DNA of 64,000 nucleotides from Tolumonas osonensis (lineage in GTDB: Bacteria > Pseudomonadota > Gammaproteobacteria > Enterobacterales > Aeromonadaceae): positions 160,786 through 224,785 of the forward strand of contig NZ_JACHGR010000007.1 in the NCBI RefSeq assembly GCF_014202415.1, given 5' to 3'. Every line of letters starts with the position of its first letter. Position 1 is the stretch's first letter. Made by a program: the position numbers and the translations under genes. This document shows positions 37,056 to 47,868 of the stretch, one piece after another. The notes below the pieces were generated by a model. It searched no databases and was not told where the DNA came from. It was given only the letters and a program-made list of their open reading frames with translations.

Positions 37056-38177
37056 CTATTCCTGATGCTCTTTGACTGGAATACGCTTTTCCTGATCAAG
37101 CAGTGCAGCTTTGGCTCTGATGCGCGCTTCCAGTTGATCTAGCAGTTCATTGTTATCAAGACGATCAACCCGCTCACCATTCTCATACAATGCACTCTTG
37201 CGATTGGCGCCAGCCAATCCGAGATCAGAAACCAGTGCCTCACCCGGACCATTCACCACACAACCGATAATAGACACATCCATCGGAGTGATAATATCTT
37301 CCAGTCGTTGTTCCAGGGCATTGACGGTACCAATCACATCGAACTCCTGACGCGAACATGTCGGACAGGCAATAAAATTAATGCCGCGGGCACGGATGCG
37401 CAGTGACTTCAGAATATCAAAACCAACTTTAATCTCTTCGACCGGGTCGGCGGCCAGAGAAACCCGCAATGTATCCCCGATACCTTCGGCCAGTAGCATG
37501 CCTAGCCCAATCGCTGATTTCACAGCACCGGCACGGAAACCACCAGCTTCAGTGATCCCCAGATGTAACGGCTGTTCAATTTGCTTTGCCAGTAAACGAT
37601 ATGCGTCGACTGCCAGAAAAACATCGGATGCTTTAACACTCACTTTGAACTGATCGAAATTGAGGCGATCCAGTATGTCCACATGACGCATAGCTGATTC
37701 AACCAGCGCTTCTGCAGTAGGCTCGCCGTATTTATCCATCAGTTCCTTTTCTAATGAACCGCCATTTACGCCAATACGGATTGGGATATTCATATCCCGG
37801 GCGCAATCAACCACAGAACGGATACGATCTTCTTTACCAATGTTGCCCGGATTAATACGTAGACAATCGACACCGTATTCCGCAACTTTCAGCGCGATAC
37901 GATAATCAAAATGAATATCAGCGACCAAAGGGATAGACACTTGCTGGCGGATCAGTTTAAACGCTTCAGCTGCATCCATCGTCGGAACAGACACACGAAC
38001 AATATCCGCTCCGACACGTTGTAACGCCTGTATCTGGGCCACTGTAGCAGCGACATCGGTTGTCAGTGTATTTGTCATCGACTGTACCGATATCGGCGCA
38101 TTTCCGCCGACCGGTACATTCCCGACCATAATCTGTTTACTAACCCGGCGCTTTATGGGGGAAACATGTTGCGTCAT
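37056..38177 (-). CDS. ispG: 4-hydroxy-3-methylbut-2-enyl-diphosphate synthase (IspG, GcpE)
   Basis: A 373-residue iron-sulfur enzyme of the MEP isoprenoid pathway, converting MEcPP to HMBPP. The 4Fe-4S ligands are in [10 protein letters not shown] and CVVNGPGE; the TIM-barrel N terminus with [28 protein letters not shown] is intact. The stop codon lies in the loop of a small hairpin (TCAGGAA / TTCCTGA, 37049-37065), which may mark the end of the rodZ-ispG unit before the hisS promoter. It starts 3 bp after the rodZ stop. Confidence 0.96.
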   Translation of the reverse strand: MTQHVSPIKRRVSKQIMVGNVPVGGNAPISVQSMTNTLTTDVAATVAQIQALQRVGADIVRVSVPTMDAAEAFKLIRQQVSIPLVADIHFDYRIALKVAEYGVDCLRINPGNIGKEDRIRSVVDCARDMNIPIRIGVNGGSLEKELMDKYGEPTAEALVESAMRHVDILDRLNFDQFKVSVKASDVFLAVDAYRLLAKQIEQPLHLGITEAGGFRAGAVKSAIGLGMLLAEGIGDTLRVSLAADPVEEIKVGFDILKSLRIRARGINFIACPTCSRQEFDVIGTVNALEQRLEDIITPMDVSIIGCVVNGPGEALVSDLGLAGANRKSALYENGERVDRLDNNELLDQLEARIRAKAALLDQEKRIPVKEHQE

Positions 38178-38180
38178 AGA

Positions 38181-39233
38181 TTAATTCTTCAGTGGTAATT
38201 TATAACGAGCGACTACACCCTGACGGATATAGGATGACATATCGACGGCCTGACCGTGGAAATAGACCGAAACGGCTCTTGGCGCACCAATAATCAAGCT
38301 GTATGGTTCCTGGCCATTCAGATTGATTTTATCGCCGGCATTTTTGGTGCCTTCAAATAAAGTTTTTCCTGTGGCATCAGTAACACGCAACCAGCAACCG
38401 GCACTAAATTGCAATTGAAGCGCAACAGATGGATCCACTTCGTTCTTTTGCGGCGCGTCACTGACAGTACTTGAGGCAGAAGATGCCGCTGCACTTGCTG
38501 TCGCATTGATAGGAGATACCAGAGGAGTCTCTGCTGCAGCCGGGACAACAGCAGCCTGATTCTGAGTATCGGCATTAGCAGCTGCATCAGACAGCACCGT
38601 TGGCTCTTGTACCTCATCAGTATCATTGCCACTGTTCGCTTCGGAATCAGTTGCCGGGACAGCCGCCAAATCAGTATTTGTCACCTCAGAAGTTACTGTC
38701 GGCAAGGCTTTGCTTACGGCTGCTTCAGTTGAATCGACAGAAGCAGGCGCCACAGCCTCAACAGCGTTAGTAGCCGCTTTGACAACCAGTTGCCCGGCTT
38801 CATTGATACTGGTAGGAACGGGTTCTTCGGCCGGCTGTAACCACCACCAGGCGGCGCCAACTGCCGCCAGACCGACGCATAATACCCAGGAAATGAGGCG
38901 AACCCGATGTTCACTCGCTTCCCGCTGTGTTCGGCCGGAGAAGCTGTACATTTCAGTGTATTTTTTATCATCCAGTCCGAGACGATCGTATGCATCTAAA
39001 ACAGCCTGTTCATCGGCACTGACAAAACGGGCATATGTTTTCAGATAACCACGGGTAAAAGTGCTGGCCGTTTTCTGATCAAAACGATCCTCTTCTATAT
39101 CGCGAATTAATGAAATACGCAGATTAAGACGATGAGCCACATCCTGTTGACTCAAACCTTTTTGTTCACGTGCTGCTTTTAATATTGAGCCCGGCGTAGG
39201 CTGTGCCGTCTCATGACGCTGTTCAGTAGTCAT
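38181..39233 (-). CDS. rodZ: RodZ, cell-shape protein
   Basis: A 350-residue protein with a cytoplasmic Xre-type HTH (LKAAREQKGLSQQDVAHRLNLRISLIRDIEEDRFD, about residues 18-52), one membrane segment (VLCVGLAAVGAAWWWL, about 117-132), a low-complexity Ala/Thr/Val-rich periplasmic linker (about 140-260) and a C-terminal beta domain (DUF4115). RodZ links MreB filaments to the wall-synthesis complex. The start overlaps pilW by 11 bp and the stop nearly touches ispG, as in E. coli yfgA-ispG. Confidence 0.94.
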   Translation of the reverse strand: MTTEQRHETAQPTPGSILKAAREQKGLSQQDVAHRLNLRISLIRDIEEDRFDQKTASTFTRGYLKTYARFVSADEQAVLDAYDRLGLDDKKYTEMYSFSGRTQREASEHRVRLISWVLCVGLAAVGAAWWWLQPAEEPVPTSINEAGQLVVKAATNAVEAVAPASVDSTEAAVSKALPTVTSEVTNTDLAAVPATDSEANSGNDTDEVQEPTVLSDAAANADTQNQAAVVPAAAETPLVSPINATASAAASSASSTVSDAPQKNEVDPSVALQLQFSAGCWLRVTDATGKTLFEGTKNAGDKINLNGQEPYSLIIGAPRAVSVYFHGQAVDMSSYIRQGVVARYKLPLKN

Positions 39234-39999
39234 TGTTCTGATATCTTTTTGCTTGGGTCGAGGATGGGAATTGGGTAACCAGGGTCTGGCCGAACAGATG
39301 AGTATCGGCTATGCGTCCTTGTGCCTGAGCAGTACGAATACTCAGCCACAAACTTTGCGGCGTATCATTGGCTTTTTTACGGTATGAACTTAACCATAAT
39401 TCTGCATCTGCAGGCTTATTGGCATCTAATGCCATTTCAGCTAAATCCAGCAGCAATCTTACTTTGTGCGGGTTGTAACCAAGAGCAAGCTTGTAATACT
39501 CCTGCGCTTTTTCTTTTTTACCCGATTTCAATGCACAAATGCCGGCATTTTCATAACTATCGTCCATTTTCAGATAATGAGGCTGAGCGATTGCCCGCAT
39601 AAACATCTTATCCGCTTCGGAATAGTTAAGATTACGACAAAGAAACGCGCCGTAGTTATTAAGGACATCCGGATTATTGCCATGGCTGGATAGCAACTTC
39701 TCATAGGTACGCTGAGCCGACGATTTATCACCGACAGCCTGATAATAATAAGCCAGTGCCAGATAAGGCTCTGCACTATCCGGATCCAGTTCAATACCTT
39801 TTTCAAAATTATATTTCGCCGGAGCCATCTGACCATTATTCAGATACCCCATACCAAGCTGAATACGCGTCTTGGCCGCAGCGGCATTATCTATTGAATT
39901 CTCTTGTTTTACAGAATTCTTGCCGATAATTGTAGTTTCGGTGACACATCCGGACAGCGCAATTAGCGCTGTCCAGAGTAGCAGAAGATTTCTTTTCAT
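39223..39999 (-). CDS. pilW: Type IV pilus biogenesis/stability lipoprotein PilW (PilF)
   Basis: A 258-residue lipoprotein (lipobox LSGC at about residues 15-18) made of TPR repeats (AKTRIQLGMGYLNNGQMAPAKYNFEKGIELDPDSAEPYLALAYYYQ and so on in family spacing). PilF/PilW is the pilotin for the type IV pilus secretin in Pseudomonas and Neisseria relatives. Position between rlmN and rodZ is the standard gammaproteobacterial location, even in species that lack pili; no other pilus genes are in the window. Confidence 0.9.
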   Translation of the reverse strand: MKRNLLLLWTALIALSGCVTETTIIGKNSVKQENSIDNAAAAKTRIQLGMGYLNNGQMAPAKYNFEKGIELDPDSAEPYLALAYYYQAVGDKSSAQRTYEKLLSSHGNNPDVLNNYGAFLCRNLNYSEADKMFMRAIAQPHYLKMDDSYENAGICALKSGKKEKAQEYYKLALGYNPHKVRLLLDLAEMALDANKPADAELWLSSYRKKANDTPQSLWLSIRTAQAQGRIADTHLFGQTLVTQFPSSTQAKRYQNNDY

Positions 40000-40025
40000 T
40001 TCTCAGTACATTAACGAACTGGATT

Positions 40026-41147
40026 TCAAAGCATTTTGACGGAAATCTCCTGTTCTTGCATCCGTTTTTTCATGGTTCGTTTTGTTCTGTCGATTACATC
40101 ACCTACCAGCTGGCCACAGGCAGCGTCAATGTCATCACCGCGGGTTTTACGTACGATGACAGTATATCCGTATTCCATCAGTACTTTAGAAAAGCGATCA
40201 ATACGGCTATTGCTCGGTTTACCGTACGGATTACCCGGGAACGGGTTAAATGGAATCAGATTGATTTTGCTTGGGGTATCTTTCAGCAACTCAGCCAGTT
40301 CATGTGCGTGCTGCATATCATCATTCAGGTGATCAAGCAGGACATACTCAACAGTTACCCTTCCCTGGTTTGCATTTGATTTCTCAAGATACCGGCGAAC
40401 TGCAGCCAGAAATTCCTGGATATTGTACTTGTCGTTAATCGGCATGATTTCTGATCGAAGCTGATCGTTCGGCGCATGCAAAGAAATGGCCAGCGCAACG
40501 TCAATCATATCGCCAAGCTTATCCAGAGCCGGTACAACACCAGAGGTTGAAATAGTCACTCTGCGTTTGGACAATCCGAAACCGAAATCATCCATCATCA
40601 AATCCATCGCCGGCACAACATTGGCGAGGTTCAGCAACGGCTCGCCCATCCCCATCATCACAACGTTAGTGATCGGTCGTTTGCCTGTCTCTTTGGAGAA
40701 ACCAACAACCTGTGCTGCACGCCATACCTGACCGATAATTTCTGATACTTTCAGGTTCCGGTTAAACCCCTGCTGTGCAGTTGAACAAAACTTGCATTCC
40801 AGCGCACAACCCACCTGGGACGAAACACAAAGCGTTGCCCGATCGGCTTCCGGGATATATACCGTTTCAACTTCCTGATCGCCAACCAGCATGGCCCATT
40901 TAATTGTGCCATCAGCTGAACGCTGCTCCCGACTGATCTCTGGCGCCCGGATCTCTGCAATCTGAGACAGTTTTTCACGTAACACTTTGTTAACATTGGT
41001 CATTTGTGAAAAGTCATTACAGCCAAAATGGTAGATCCACTTCATGATCTGATCAGCACGAAACGCTTTTTCGCCTAATTCATCGGCAAAAAATGCCCGT
41101 AATGCTTTACGATCGAAATCCAGCAGATTGACTTTATTTTCGCTCAT
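40026..41147 (-). CDS. rlmN: Dual-specificity RNA methyltransferase RlmN
   Basis: A 373-residue radical-SAM enzyme that methylates C2 of A2503 in 23S rRNA and A37 of some tRNAs. The cluster motif CALECKFC, the conserved [12 protein letters not shown] and the C-terminal [15 protein letters not shown] with its catalytic Cys are present. ATG 41147 ([11 protein letters not shown]) has GAGG upstream; the frame extends further back without family similarity. It is the first gene of the leftward rlmN-pilW-rodZ-ispG series. Confidence 0.95.
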   Translation of the reverse strand: MSENKVNLLDFDRKALRAFFADELGEKAFRADQIMKWIYHFGCNDFSQMTNVNKVLREKLSQIAEIRAPEISREQRSADGTIKWAMLVGDQEVETVYIPEADRATLCVSSQVGCALECKFCSTAQQGFNRNLKVSEIIGQVWRAAQVVGFSKETGKRPITNVVMMGMGEPLLNLANVVPAMDLMMDDFGFGLSKRRVTISTSGVVPALDKLGDMIDVALAISLHAPNDQLRSEIMPINDKYNIQEFLAAVRRYLEKSNANQGRVTVEYVLLDHLNDDMQHAHELAELLKDTPSKINLIPFNPFPGNPYGKPSNSRIDRFSKVLMEYGYTVIVRKTRGDDIDAACGQLVGDVIDRTKRTMKKRMQEQEISVKML

Positions 41148-41263
41148 GAATGCCTCAGTGACCTGTATAGAAGGGCGCGGATTGTACAAAGTTTAGGGTA
41201 GGAAGACCAGAGTCAGGATAACATATATCTGTACATATTTTAACCAGAAGTGATTATCTCTAA

Positions 41264-41294
41264 AACAAAAACGCACCGCCGAAGCAGTGCGTTT
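41264..41294 (-). terminator. Terminator after asd with UUCG tetraloop
   Basis: On the minus strand the hairpin CGCACTGC-TTCG-GCGGTGCG is followed by TTTTTGTTTT. It ends 26 bases after the asd stop codon; a textbook intrinsic terminator. Confidence 0.92.
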
Positions 41295-41319
41295 AGCATT
41301 TAGCTGATACCGGGCTAAA

Positions 41320-42438
41320 TTATGCTTTCGCCAGCAGAATGTTCAGCATGCGGCGCAGTGGTTCTGCCGCACCCCATAACAGCTGGTCACCAACAGAGAA
41401 CGCAGACAGGAAATCCTGGCCCATGTTCATTTTACGCAGACGACCAACCGGTACGTTCAGCGTGCCAGTAACGGTAGCCGGGGTCAGTTCTTTGACGGTA
41501 ATTGCACGATCATTCTCGATCACGCGAACCCAGTCGTTATGGGCAGCCAGCATCTGATGAATATCAGTCAGCGGTACATCTTTTTTCAGTTTGATAGTGA
41601 AAGACTGGCTGTGGCAGCGCAGCGCACCGATTCGGACACAGTTACCATCAACAGGAATACCTGCGGTCGGCAGACCTAAAATCTTGTTGGTTTCAGCCAT
41701 GCCTTTCCACTCTTCCTTGCTTTGACCGTTTGGCAGTGGAACGTCGATCCATGGGATCAGACTGCCCGCCAAAGGCGCACCAAACTGAGAAGTCGGGAAT
41801 TCGTCAGCACGCATAGCGGCTGTTACTTTGCGTTCGATGTCCAGAATCGCGGAAGCCGGATCAGCCAGCTCAGCGGCCACCACATCACGCAGTGCGCCCA
41901 TCTGTTGCAGCAGTTCACGCATATGGCGCGCACCGGCACCAGAAGCAGCCTGATAAGTAGAAGAAGAAACCCACTCAACCAGATTATTCGCAAACAGACC
42001 ACCCAAGCCCATCAGCATCAGGCTGACAGTACAGTTACCGCCAACATAGGTTTTGATACCTTTGTTCAGTGCGTTATCAATGACATGGCCGTTCACCGGA
42101 TCCAGAATGATAATGGCATTATCTTCCATACGCAGAGTTGAAGCTGCATCAATCCAGTAACCAGTCCATCCGGAAGCCATCAACTTTGGATAAACTTCTT
42201 TAGTGTAATCACCACCCTGACAGGTGATAATGATATCCATCGCCTTCAGTGCATCAATGTTGAATGCATCTTCCAGTACGCCAGCAGGTTTACCTGTAAA
42301 TTTCGGTGCTTCCTGACCAGCCTGAGAGGTAGTAAAAAATACGGGGTCGATCTTACTGAAGTCGTTTTCTTCAATCATGCGGCTCATCAGAACCGAACCC
42401 ACCATACCACGCCAACCAATTAGTCCTACTTTTTTCAT
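41320..42438 (-). CDS. asd: Aspartate-semialdehyde dehydrogenase
   Basis: A 372-residue enzyme that reduces aspartyl phosphate to aspartate semialdehyde for lysine, threonine, methionine and diaminopimelate synthesis. NADP motif [10 protein letters not shown], the catalytic Cys in GGNCTVSLM and the His of [10 protein letters not shown] are present. ATG 42438 is preferred over ATG 42444 because AGGA then lies 6 bases upstream and the product begins [11 protein letters not shown] like E. coli. It is monocistronic, ended by a strong terminator and divergent from ycaO. Confidence 0.96.
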   Translation of the reverse strand: MKKVGLIGWRGMVGSVLMSRMIEENDFSKIDPVFFTTSQAGQEAPKFTGKPAGVLEDAFNIDALKAMDIIITCQGGDYTKEVYPKLMASGWTGYWIDAASTLRMEDNAIIILDPVNGHVIDNALNKGIKTYVGGNCTVSLMLMGLGGLFANNLVEWVSSSTYQAASGAGARHMRELLQQMGALRDVVAAELADPASAILDIERKVTAAMRADEFPTSQFGAPLAGSLIPWIDVPLPNGQSKEEWKGMAETNKILGLPTAGIPVDGNCVRIGALRCHSQSFTIKLKKDVPLTDIHQMLAAHNDWVRVIENDRAITVKELTPATVTGTLNVPVGRLRKMNMGQDFLSAFSVGDQLLWGAAEPLRRMLNILLAKA

Positions 42439-42631
42439 TTCCATTCCTGCTTGGATTACTCATCAAAAACACGTCACATCACAATACGGATGCCGGGCGT
42501 TGCTGCAAGCATTTTTTGCATGAAAATAGCTAAATCATCTCTGAATCTGGGGCAGACAGTGACATATCCAAGATTGCAGCATATGATCCGTTATTGTGTT
42601 TTAACAATTTATCAACACATGGATCCCCTCA

Positions 42632-44386
42632 ATGCAAACCTTCATTCCTGGTAAAGATGCCGCACTGGAAGACTCAATTACGCGCTTTCAGAACAAACTG
42701 CAGGCTTTGGGCTTTAATATTGAAGAAGCCTCATGGCTGAATCCGGTACCCAATGTCTGGTCTGTACATATTCGGGATAAGGATTGCCCGCTTTGTTTCA
42801 CCAATGGCAAAGGGGCAACACAAAAAGCCGCCCTCGCCTCAGCCCTGGGTGAATATTTTGAACGACTGTCTACCAACTACTTCTTTGCTGACTTTTTCTT
42901 GGGTGATGAGATTGCAAACGGGCCGTTTGTTCATTATCCGAATGAAAAATGGTTTGCTATTCCAGAAGACGGCTCGATTCCTGCCGGGTTACTCGATGAG
43001 TTCACTCGTCAATATTACGATCCGGAAAATGAATTAACGGCTGATATGCTGGTCGACCTGCAATCAGGTAATGATGAACGCGGTATCTGCGCACTGCCTT
43101 TTATTCGTCAGGATAATCAGCAAACGATCTATATTCCGATGAATATCGTCGGTAACCTGTATGTGTCCAACGGAATGAGCGCTGGCAACACAGTAACCGA
43201 AGCCAGAACTCAGGCGCTGTCTGAAGTTTTTGAACGTTATGTAAAAAATAAAATTATCCGCGAAGCCATCAGTCTGCCGGCAATTCCGGAAGAGGTCATT
43301 GCCCGTTTTCCTAAAATAAAGGAAGCGATTACGACTCTGGAAGCAGAAGGATTCCCAATCCTGAGCTATGACGCTTCACTCGGTGGGCAATTCCCCGTCA
43401 TTTGTGTTGTGTTATTTAACCCGCAAAACAGCACCTGCTTTGCCTCATTCGGTGCACACCCACAGTTTGAAGTGGCCTTTGAAAGAACTGTCACCGAATT
43501 ACTGCAAGGCCGTGGACTGAAAGATCTGGATGTATTCGCTCCCCCTTCCTTTAATAATGATGACGTTGCAGATCAGCATAATCTGGAAACACATTTTATT
43601 GATTCATCAGGACTCATCAGCTGGGATCTGTTCAAAGACGAAGCAGACTATGAATTTGCAGACTGGGATTTTTCCGGCACAACAGAACAGGAATTCAACG
43701 GATTGCTGGCTGTTTTTGATGAGATGAAACAACCAGTATACATTGCAGACTATGAGCATCTTGGTGTTTATGCCTGCCGCATTCTGGTTCCGGGCATGTC
43801 AGATATCTATCCGGCAGAAGATTTGCTTTATGCCAATAACAACATGGGCAGTCATCTGCGCGAAACCATTCTCAGCCTGCCGGGTAGCCAGTGGGAACAG
43901 GAGGATTATCTGGCCTTGTTTGATCAACTGGATGAAGAAGGTTTTGATGATCAGACCCGTGTTCGTGAATTATTAGGCATTGCCGCAGACAAAGGCACAG
44001 GCTGGCACACCTTGCGCGTTGGCGAACTGAAATGCCTGCTGGCTCTGGCCGCCGGAGAACATGAATTAGCACAAGAATGGGCTGGCTGGACGCTGGACTT
44101 TAATAGCTCTGTCTTCACAGAAGAGCGGACACGCTTCTTCCGGTGTTTAAATGCCAGTCTGGAGCTATTCCTTGATGAAGAGCGCGATGCCGAACAATAC
44201 CGGATGGCTTTCATTCGCATGTTTGATGAAGAAACGGTAAACCGGGCATGGAATCATATTGATGGTTCTATGCGGTTCTTTGGTTTGCAAGCTGCTGATT
44301 CCACGTTGCAAACTTTCAAAAACCATCAAAAATTGCTGCAAGCCTATGATAAGCTTCAAAGAGCTAAAGATACATATAAAATATAA
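42632..44386 (+). CDS. ycaO: YcaO, ribosomal protein S12 methylthiolation accessory factor
   Basis: A 584-residue YcaO-domain ATP-binding protein very close to E. coli YcaO from MQTFIPGKDAALEDS onward. The ATP/Mg blocks KAALASALGEYFERLST and ARTQALSEVFERYVKN hold the conserved Glu residues; a TPR-like C-terminal region follows. In E. coli, YcaO assists RimO in beta-methylthiolation of S12 Asp and is encoded next to focA. There is no azole-cyclisation partner here, so a RiPP role is unlikely. No clear ribosome site precedes the ATG. The gap to focA is 264 bp with its own promoter. Confidence 0.93.
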   Translation: MQTFIPGKDAALEDSITRFQNKLQALGFNIEEASWLNPVPNVWSVHIRDKDCPLCFTNGKGATQKAALASALGEYFERLSTNYFFADFFLGDEIANGPFVHYPNEKWFAIPEDGSIPAGLLDEFTRQYYDPENELTADMLVDLQSGNDERGICALPFIRQDNQQTIYIPMNIVGNLYVSNGMSAGNTVTEARTQALSEVFERYVKNKIIREAISLPAIPEEVIARFPKIKEAITTLEAEGFPILSYDASLGGQFPVICVVLFNPQNSTCFASFGAHPQFEVAFERTVTELLQGRGLKDLDVFAPPSFNNDDVADQHNLETHFIDSSGLISWDLFKDEADYEFADWDFSGTTEQEFNGLLAVFDEMKQPVYIADYEHLGVYACRILVPGMSDIYPAEDLLYANNNMGSHLRETILSLPGSQWEQEDYLALFDQLDEEGFDDQTRVRELLGIAADKGTGWHTLRVGELKCLLALAAGEHELAQEWAGWTLDFNSSVFTEERTRFFRCLNASLELFLDEERDAEQYRMAFIRMFDEETVNRAWNHIDGSMRFFGLQAADSTLQTFKNHQKLLQAYDKLQRAKDTYKI

Positions 44387-44442
44387 CTTTAAGTAATTGA
44401 TAATAAATAATTAATTGATTTTATTAATTTAATTAATTATTT

Positions 44443-44466
44443 GTGGGTCGGTTAGAGCCGACCCAC
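44443..44466. terminator. GC-rich hairpin after ycaO without a T run
   Basis: A perfect 9-bp stem GTGGGTCGG / CCGACCCAC around TTAGAG, 56 bases after the ycaO stop. Only ATTAG follows, so if it terminates it does so weakly. The bases before it are an AT-rich tract of repeated TTAAT. Confidence 0.5.
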
Positions 44467-44543
44467 ATTAGAAACATACCATTCACATTTTTGTAACCAA
44501 GGAAACAATTGCTCAAAAAAAAAGCAACCCAAAAGGAATTTAA

Positions 44544-44558
44544 TGTAATAAAATTACA
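44544..44558. promoter_or_regulatory. HexR-like perfect palindrome in the focA promoter
   Basis: TGTAATAAAATTACA exactly fits TGTAAT-N3-ATTACA, the HexR operator as I remember it; with one flanking base the arms are ATGTAAT / ATTACAT. It lies 16 bp upstream of the FNR box. Related but weaker copies occur before grcA and pflA. Confidence 0.6.
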
Positions 44559-44574
44559 TGGTGACCGGTGAGAT

Positions 44575-44616
44575 TTGATCTGGAGCAATTTTGAGATAAA
44601 TCATTGTTGCTATCAT
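44575..44616 (+). promoter_or_regulatory. FNR-dependent promoter of focA-pflB
   Basis: TTGAT-CTGG-AGCAA (44575-44588) matches the FNR box with one change. TATCAT (44611-44616, five of six to TATAAT) predicts a start near 44623, which places the FNR site at -41.5, the class II position. FNR strongly activates focA-pfl in E. coli. Confidence 0.72.
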
Positions 44617-44650
44617 TGTCCTAGTAATCTGACTTACAGGTGTAAATTCC

Positions 44651-45481
44651 GTGAAAGCTGAATCCCCTTTTGATTGCCTGAAGCCCGAAGCTATTGCAGC
44701 AGCGGCCGAAGACATAGTCCATGGTAAAGCAACCAAACCCGCCTCGAAAGCATTCTTCCTGGCCATTACGGCCGGTGCGTTTATCGCAATCGCCTTCGTC
44801 TTCTACGTTACAGCACTCTCCACCGGTAACAATAAACTGGTTGGTGGTATCTGTTTCGCACTTGGTCTGATTTTGTGCGTCCTGCTCGGCGGCGAATTGT
44901 TTACGTCTACAACACTGACTATTGTCGCCCGTGCAGCAAAACGCATCACATGGGGACAAATGTTCAAGAATTGGGGTATTGTCTATTTCGGCAACCTGAT
45001 TGGCGGTTTGCTGATTGTTACCCTGATTATGCTGAGCAGCCAATACACCGCTGGTGAAGGCCAATGGGGTAAAGTTGCTTTATCTGTAGCACAGCATAAA
45101 ATTCATCATACATTCATCGAAGCTGTCGCGCTGGGTATCATGTGTAACCTGATGGTTTGCCTTGCTACCTGGATGGCCTTCGGTGGTCGCACCATGACTG
45201 ATAAAGCGCTGATCATGATCCTTCCTGTTGCCATGTTCGTAGCATCTGGTTTCGAACATAGTATCGCAAACATGTTCATGATCCCTGTCGGCATTGCAAT
45301 TGAGAATTTTGCAGCGCCTGAATTCTGGACATCTATCGGCGTCCAGCAGTCAGTGTATGCGGATCTGACAATTCAAAATTTTGTTATCAACAATCTAATC
45401 CCAGTCACTATCGGCAATATCATTGGCGGTGGTGTTATGGTTGGTCTTACATACTGGTTTATTTTCCGTCGTCATCACTAA
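44651..45481 (+). CDS. focA: Formate channel FocA
   Basis: A 276-residue member of the formate-nitrite transporter family with six membrane segments. It starts at GTG 44651 with AGGTG upstream; the N terminus KAESPFDCLKPEAIAAAAEDIV is the region that contacts PflB. The pore His lies in FEHSIANMFMIP, as in E. coli, and the family motif AGAFIAIAFVFY is in the first segment. FocA exports formate during fermentation and can take it back at low pH. It is followed by pflB after 53 bp. Confidence 0.96.
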   Translation: MKAESPFDCLKPEAIAAAAEDIVHGKATKPASKAFFLAITAGAFIAIAFVFYVTALSTGNNKLVGGICFALGLILCVLLGGELFTSTTLTIVARAAKRITWGQMFKNWGIVYFGNLIGGLLIVTLIMLSSQYTAGEGQWGKVALSVAQHKIHHTFIEAVALGIMCNLMVCLATWMAFGGRTMTDKALIMILPVAMFVASGFEHSIANMFMIPVGIAIENFAAPEFWTSIGVQQSVYADLTIQNFVINNLIPVTIGNIIGGGVMVGLTYWFIFRRHH

Positions 45482-45534
45482 CCAGGTGCTGATTCCGGAA
45501 GTTCATACATCAATACCGAAGAGGTAATGAAAAA

Positions 45535-47817
45535 ATGGCAGAGTTAAGTGAAAAATGTCTGAAAGCGTGGGAAGGTTTTGCTCCTGGTGCATGGCAGTCA
45601 GAAGTAAACACCCGTGATTTCATCCAGAAAAACTATTCCCCTTACGAGGGTGATGAATCCTTCCTGGCTGGCGAATCTGATGCCACTGCCAAACTGTGGG
45701 AACAGGTTATGGAAGGCATCAAGGAAGAAAACCGCACCCATGCTCCTGTCGACTTTGATACTGACCTGCCGTCAACCATCACTTCTCATGATGCTGGTTA
45801 TATCAACAAAGATCTGGAAAAGATCGTTGGTCTGCAGACTGAAAAACCACTGAAACGCGCAATCGTTGCCTTCGGTGGTATCAAAATGGTTGAAGGCTCT
45901 TGCCAGGTTTATGGCCGTCAGCTGGACCCACAAGTTAAGAAAATCTTCACCGAATACCGTAAAACCCACAACCAGGGCGTGTTCGATGTTTACACTAAAG
46001 ACATCCTGAACTGCCGTAAGTCTGGTGTTATCACCGGTCTGCCTGATGCATACGGTCGTGGTCGTATTATCGGTGACTACCGTCGTGTTGCTCTGTACGG
46101 TATCGACTTCCTGATGGCTGACAAACTGGCTCAGTTCAAATCTCTGCAAGCCAAAATGGAAGCGGGTGAAGATCTGGAAGCCACCATCCGTCTGCGTGAA
46201 GAAATCTCTGAACAGCACCGCGCGCTGGCTCAGCTGAAAGAAATGGCTGCTAAATACGGCTGTGATATTTCCGGCCCAGCTACTACTGCACAGGAAGCTG
46301 TTCAGTGGACTTACTTCGGTTACCTTGGCGCTGTTAAGAGCCAGAACGGTGCTGCAATGTCTTTCGGCCGTACTGCGACCTTCCTGGACGTGTACTTCGA
46401 ACGCGACATCAAAAAAGGCCTGCTGACTGAAGCTCAGGCTCAGGAAATCATCGATCACCTGATCATGAAACTGCGTATGGTTCGTTTCCTGCGTACTCCT
46501 GAATACGATACCCTGTTCTCTGGCGACCCAATCTGGGCAACCGAGTCTCTGGGTGGTATGGGTGTTGACGGTCGTACTCTGGTAACCAAGACTTCTTTCC
46601 GTTACTTGAATACCCTGTACACCATGGGCCCTTCACCAGAGCCTAACATGACCATCCTGTGGTCTGAAGACCTGCCAATGGGCTTCAAAAAATACTGTGC
46701 TAAAGTATCTATCGATACCTCTTCAGTTCAGTATGAAAACGATGACCTGATGCGTAACGATTTCAACAACGATGACTATGCTATCGCTTGTTGCGTATCC
46801 CCAATGGTTATTGGTAAACAGATGCAGTTCTTCGGCGCCCGTGCGAACCTGGCGAAAACCATGCTGTACGCAATCAACGGCGGCGTGGACGAAAAACTGA
46901 AAATCCAGGTGGGTCCAAAAACTGCACCAATCACTTCAGAATACCTGGACTACGATGATGTCATGGACCGTCTGGACCATTTCATGGACTGGCTGGCAAC
47001 TCAGTACGTCACCGCACTGAACATCATCCACTACATGCACGACAAATACAGCTACGAAGCTATTCAGCTGGCACTGCATGACCGTGACGTGATCCGCACC
47101 ATGGCTTGTGGTATCGCTGGTCTGTCTGTAGCAGCTGACTCTCTGTCTGCTATCAAATACGCGAAAGTTAAACCGGTTCGTGACGAAGACGGTATCGCTG
47201 TTGATTTCGAAATCGAAGGCGAATACCCACAATTCGGTAACAACGATGAGCGCGTAGACAGCATCGCTTGTGACCTGGTTGAGCGTTTCATGACCAAGAT
47301 CCAGCATCGCAAAACTTACCGTAATGCGATCCCGACTCAGTCAGTTCTGACCATTACTTCTAACGTAGTATATGGTAAGAAAACAGGTAACACCCCTGAC
47401 GGTCGTCGTGCTGGTGCTCCGTTTGGCCCAGGCGCTAACCCAATGCATGGTCGTGACCAGAAAGGTGCTGTAGCCTCTCTGACTTCTGTTGCCAAACTGC
47501 CATTCGCTTACGCTAAAGACGGTATCTCTTACACCTTCTCCATCGTGCCGAACGCGCTGGGTAAAGAAGCTGATGCACAGAAAGCCAACCTGGTTGGTCT
47601 GATGGACGGTTACTTCCATCACGAAGCGAGCATCGAAGGCGGTCAGCACCTGAACGTCAACGTAATGAACCGTGAAATGCTGCTGGACGCGATGGAAAAT
47701 CCTGAGAAATATCCTCAGCTGACTATCCGTGTATCTGGTTACGCAGTACGTTTCAACTCGCTGACTAAAGAACAGCAACAAGACGTTATTACTCGTACTT
47801 TCACACAGTCCATGTAA
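45535..47817 (+). CDS. pflB: Pyruvate formate-lyase (formate C-acetyltransferase)
   Basis: A 760-residue glycyl-radical enzyme, the same length as E. coli PflB. The catalytic Cys pair is in [10 protein letters not shown] and the radical Gly in [19 protein letters not shown] near the C terminus. It converts pyruvate and CoA to acetyl-CoA and formate. Codon use is strongly biased to CTG, GGT, CGT and AAC, as in highly expressed genes, unlike the neighbours. GAGG precedes the ATG. Its C-terminal 60 residues are almost repeated by grcA at 28 kb. Confidence 0.98.
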   Translation: MAELSEKCLKAWEGFAPGAWQSEVNTRDFIQKNYSPYEGDESFLAGESDATAKLWEQVMEGIKEENRTHAPVDFDTDLPSTITSHDAGYINKDLEKIVGLQTEKPLKRAIVAFGGIKMVEGSCQVYGRQLDPQVKKIFTEYRKTHNQGVFDVYTKDILNCRKSGVITGLPDAYGRGRIIGDYRRVALYGIDFLMADKLAQFKSLQAKMEAGEDLEATIRLREEISEQHRALAQLKEMAAKYGCDISGPATTAQEAVQWTYFGYLGAVKSQNGAAMSFGRTATFLDVYFERDIKKGLLTEAQAQEIIDHLIMKLRMVRFLRTPEYDTLFSGDPIWATESLGGMGVDGRTLVTKTSFRYLNTLYTMGPSPEPNMTILWSEDLPMGFKKYCAKVSIDTSSVQYENDDLMRNDFNNDDYAIACCVSPMVIGKQMQFFGARANLAKTMLYAINGGVDEKLKIQVGPKTAPITSEYLDYDDVMDRLDHFMDWLATQYVTALNIIHYMHDKYSYEAIQLALHDRDVIRTMACGIAGLSVAADSLSAIKYAKVKPVRDEDGIAVDFEIEGEYPQFGNNDERVDSIACDLVERFMTKIQHRKTYRNAIPTQSVLTITSNVVYGKKTGNTPDGRRAGAPFGPGANPMHGRDQKGAVASLTSVAKLPFAYAKDGISYTFSIVPNALGKEADAQKANLVGLMDGYFHHEASIEGGQHLNVNVMNREMLLDAMENPEKYPQLTIRVSGYAVRFNSLTKEQQQDVITRTFTQSM

Positions 47818-47835
47818 TATTCGTTCTGTTCACAA

Positions 47836-47868
47836 AAAACCCCGGCTGGCAACAGTCGGGGTTTTTTT
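47836..47868 (+). terminator. Strong terminator after pflB
   Basis: AAAAACCCCG pairs with CGGGGTTTTT, with inner CTG / CAG and a GCAA tetraloop; seven T residues follow. It lies 18 bases after the stop, so pflA needs read-through or its own promoter. Confidence 0.92.

Noticed and set aside
42632..44386. ycaO as part of a RiPP (azoline) cluster
   Set aside because: The protein is the E. coli-type S12 factor and no precursor peptide, E1-like partner or dehydrogenase is nearby.
44387..44442. AT-rich TTAAT-repeat tract after ycaO as a replication origin or recombination site
   Set aside because: No iterons, DnaA boxes or paired arms accompany it; it is better explained as an intergenic AT tract before a hairpin.
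45772..46458. 228-codon open frame antisense to pflB
   Set aside because: Shadow of the strong codon bias of pflB; no independent coding evidence.
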